This document shows, one piece after another, positions 61,970 to 64,000 of a stretch of 64,000 nucleotides of DNA. The number at the start of each line of letters is the position of its first letter. Position 1 is the stretch's first letter. The stretch is from Paenibacillus sp. VTT E-133291. GTDB taxonomy: Bacteria; Bacillota; Bacilli; Paenibacillales; Paenibacillaceae. A model generated the notes under the pieces. It worked only from the letters and a program-made list of their open reading frames with translations. It did no database searches and was not told where the DNA came from. Location: NCBI RefSeq assembly GCF_002264395.1, contig NZ_NFVA01000017.1, forward strand, positions 19,875 to 83,874, in the 5' to 3' direction. The position numbers and the translations under genes are program-made.

Positions 61970-63712
61970 ATGATAAAAGTTGATAACTTATCCTTCGCAT
62001 TTCCGCAAAAAGAACTATATAAAAACATTTCATTTACGTTAGAAGAAGCACAACATTGCGCTTTTATAGGAACAAGTGGCAGTGGTAAAAGTACACTGAT
62101 TGATATACTGATGGATCCAGAGAAATATTTGTTCGAAGGCAAGTTAGAAATTGACCCAACCTGCAAAATTGGATATGTAAGTCAGTTCTCACAAGTAGAC
62201 AGAACTAAAGAAACAACCGTTTTTGAATATATAGGAGAAGAATTTATTAAGATACAAAATGAAATAACAGCTATTCTCACTGAAATGGAAACATCATCAG
62301 ATATTGATTTATTACTCGAAAAGTATCAATTGGCTCTAGATGCCTTTGATTTAATGGATGGAAATGATTTTGAAAGCAATATTAATAAGAAACTAAATTT
62401 AGCCAACCTTTTAAAGCTAAAAGATGCTAGGGTATCCGACCTAAGTGGTGGGGAATTCAAGCTTATTCAAGTAATGAAGGAAATGCTGACTAGTCCAGAC
62501 TTAATGATTATGGATGAGCCCGATGTATTTTTAGATTTTGAAAATCTAAATGCACTTAAAAATCTTATTAATGCTCACAAAGGAATATTGCTAGTTGTTA
62601 CGCATAACCGTTATCTATTGAATCATTGTTTTAACAAAATTATACACCTTGAAAACATGGAGATCCAAGAGTTCGATGGGCGATATATTGAGTATAACTT
62701 CTCATTACTTCAGACGAAAATTGAGTTACAAGAAATCGCAGTCGCTGAACAAGAAGAAATTGAGAGATACGATGACATTATTGATAATCTTAGAGCGATC
62801 GCAACCTATAATTCAGAAGCATCTAGAGGGAGAGCGTTAAAAGCTAGGGTTAAGTTTCAAGAAAGATTGGAAGCGCGAAAAATTAAAGCGCCATTCGTTG
62901 ATATTAAGCAACCGGAAATCAGTTTTGGTGTGGACAATGAAATTGAAGAAGACATCACTGTTTTAAATGTGAATAATTATAGTGTTTCCTTTGATGAGTT
63001 GATTTTAGAAAATGTTAACTTTGAGATGAAACCTACAGATAAAGTAGCCCTTATCGGTCCAAACGGTACCGGGAAAACGACTTTACTCCGAGATATCTTT
63101 AAAAATAATCATGATTCAATTGAAATAAATGCTGATATTAAAGTGGCTTATCTTTCTCAGCTTCAAGACGAAGTGCTAAAGGATTCTAATACCATACTAG
63201 AAGACTTCATCGATGCTGGGTTTGCAACTTATGATGAGATTAGAGCACATCTTTCAAACTATGGCTTTGAAGGAGAAATTCTTAATCAAAAGGTAGAATC
63301 TTTATCTGGTGGCGAAAAAAATATACTGCAATTGGCAAAAGTTTCTGCTAGCAAAGCAAACTTATTGCTTCTTGATGAACCGACAAGCCATTTAGACACC
63401 TATACACAAATCGCACTGGAGAAAGCCATTGAAGATTATAAAGGTGCGATTCTCATGATTTCTCATGATTTCTATTCTGTAGTAAATGGTATGGATTATG
63501 TATTAATCATTGACGATAAGACGATTAGAAAAATGAAAATGAAAAAATTTAAACAGATGATTTATGCTAGTCATTTTGATAAAGACTATTTAGAAGCTGA
63601 GCAAAATAAAAAAGCAGTTGAAATGAAAATAGAGTTAGCTTTAAAAGACAATAATTTTGAACTTGCAAAAGGTATGGTTGACGAGCTAGAAGAGCTGATT
63701 AAGCTGCTTTAA
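61970..63712 (+). CDS. ABC-F family ATPase (possible ribosome-protection protein)
   Basis: A 580-residue soluble protein with two ABC domains and no membrane segment: NBD1 with GTSGSGKST, LSGGE and LMIMDEPDVFLDF; an interdomain linker (about residues 245-310, the P-site-tRNA-interaction region); NBD2 with GPNGTGKTT, LSGGEKN and LLLLDEPTSHLD; and a C-terminal helical tail. ABC-F proteins act on ribosomes, either displacing antibiotics (Vga, Lsa, Msr) or as translation factors. The gene is markedly AT-richer than its surroundings, uses many AAA/GAA codons, and has a long leader, hinting at transfer and antibiotic control. Drug specificity cannot be read from sequence. Confidence 0.9.
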   Translation: MIKVDNLSFAFPQKELYKNISFTLEEAQHCAFIGTSGSGKSTLIDILMDPEKYLFEGKLEIDPTCKIGYVSQFSQVDRTKETTVFEYIGEEFIKIQNEITAILTEMETSSDIDLLLEKYQLALDAFDLMDGNDFESNINKKLNLANLLKLKDARVSDLSGGEFKLIQVMKEMLTSPDLMIMDEPDVFLDFENLNALKNLINAHKGILLVVTHNRYLLNHCFNKIIHLENMEIQEFDGRYIEYNFSLLQTKIELQEIAVAEQEEIERYDDIIDNLRAIATYNSEASRGRALKARVKFQERLEARKIKAPFVDIKQPEISFGVDNEIEEDITVLNVNNYSVSFDELILENVNFEMKPTDKVALIGPNGTGKTTLLRDIFKNNHDSIEINADIKVAYLSQLQDEVLKDSNTILEDFIDAGFATYDEIRAHLSNYGFEGEILNQKVESLSGGEKNILQLAKVSASKANLLLLDEPTSHLDTYTQIALEKAIEDYKGAILMISHDFYSVVNGMDYVLIIDDKTIRKMKMKKFKQMIYASHFDKDYLEAEQNKKAVEMKIELALKDNNFELAKGMVDELEELIKLL

Positions 63713-63748
63713 ACTACAACCCTCTGGTGGGAAAATGTCTACAAAAAC

Positions 63749-63779
63749 GACACTGATGAATAAGATCTCAGTGTCTTTT
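63749..63779 (+). terminator. Rho-independent terminator of the ABC-F gene
   Basis: GACACTGA pairs with TCAGTGTC around an 11-nt loop, followed by TTTT, 36 bp past the stop codon. Confidence 0.8.
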
Positions 63780-63839
63780 CACTGCATTGATTTGTTGATA
63801 GTTCTTGCCGCAACATACTGCCTAATACAAAAAACAAAA

Positions 63840-63906
63840 CCCAATAAACCATATAGGTTTATCGGGTGATGGAAAAAGTTTATCGGTTTCAAAACAAGTT
63901 TATTGG
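63840..63906. repeat. Hairpin plus three helically phased direct repeats
   Basis: CCCAATAAACC (63840-63850) pairs with GGTTTATCGGG (63856-63866) and on the minus strand runs into a T-rich tract, so it may be a terminator. In addition GTTTATYGG occurs at 63857, 63878 and 63898, spaced 21 and 20 bp, and the hairpin's left arm is an inverted copy. The phased repeats look like protein-binding sites for a gene beyond the window edge. Confidence 0.5.
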
Positions 63907-64000
63907 CTCTTATATACTATACTGACTGTAAACACCTACCAGCAACCTACAATTCCTTACCACGCACTGTCCCTAACCCTTTCAACTAACCTTATGCTCA

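Overview
The window looks like a chromosomal segment of a spore-forming, low-to-moderate GC Firmicute, most likely Paenibacillus or a close relative. Three things point there: the early-sporulation genes (spoIIAA-spoIIAB-sigF, dacF, spoIIM, mciZ, sda), gene order shared with the Bacillus subtilis fur-yqzK-xerD-drm-punA-dacF-spoIIA region, and several families common in Paenibacillus (SLH-anchored giant exoenzyme, AraC regulators fused to siderophore-binding domains). No rRNA, tRNA, prophage, insertion sequence or CRISPR array was recognised.

Bases 1-11870 form an iron-siderophore island. Two AraC/binding-domain regulators each sit beside a siderophore-binding lipoprotein gene, and the two pairs converge on a shared terminator. 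A four-gene minus-strand operon (two FecCD-type permeases, an exporter-fold ABC protein, a TrxR-like FAD reductase) is divergent from a third binding-protein gene. Fur-box-like palindromes precede all three lipoprotein genes and the permease operon. The Fur regulator is probably the gene at 31520. Bases 11893-14895 hold a BceAB-type peptide-antibiotic transporter without its usual two-component system.

Bases 15268-21834 encode sensing proteins: a CheB-like protein with a ruined active site, a chemoreceptor, and a NarL-type response regulator with a cytoplasmic five-PAS kinase. Bases 21935-36179 hold the sporulation sigma-F operon, dacF, nucleoside salvage (pdp, punA, deoB), xerD, a yqzK homologue, fur, spoIIM, endonuclease Q, nudF, mciZ and a PepT-like peptidase. 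Bases 36274-42832 hold a Prli42-like micro-protein, lipB, the branched-chain 2-oxoacid dehydrogenase genes (E3, E1alpha, E1beta, E2) and a yqzF homologue. A heterodimeric ABC exporter, thymidine kinase and a DinB-family protein follow.

Bases 48336-49979 are the most unusual part: an Agr-like quorum-sensing cassette made of a six-to-seven-helix membrane protein without a kinase domain, AgrB, a cysteine-free AgrD-like pro-peptide and a LytTR DNA-binding protein without a receiver domain. The sporulation-checkpoint gene sda follows. Bases 50555-64000 hold an XRE regulator with a small unknown protein, a 2160-residue SLH-anchored phosphodiester glycosidase/metallophosphatase, a divergent LysR/SDR pair, a MazG-like enzyme, a copper-amine-oxidase-N-like secreted protein and an AT-rich ABC-F gene with a possible attenuator leader.

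Many start codons were moved from the longest frame to the one with a good ribosome-binding site. Enzyme functions rest on motif recognition from memory; no database search was possible.
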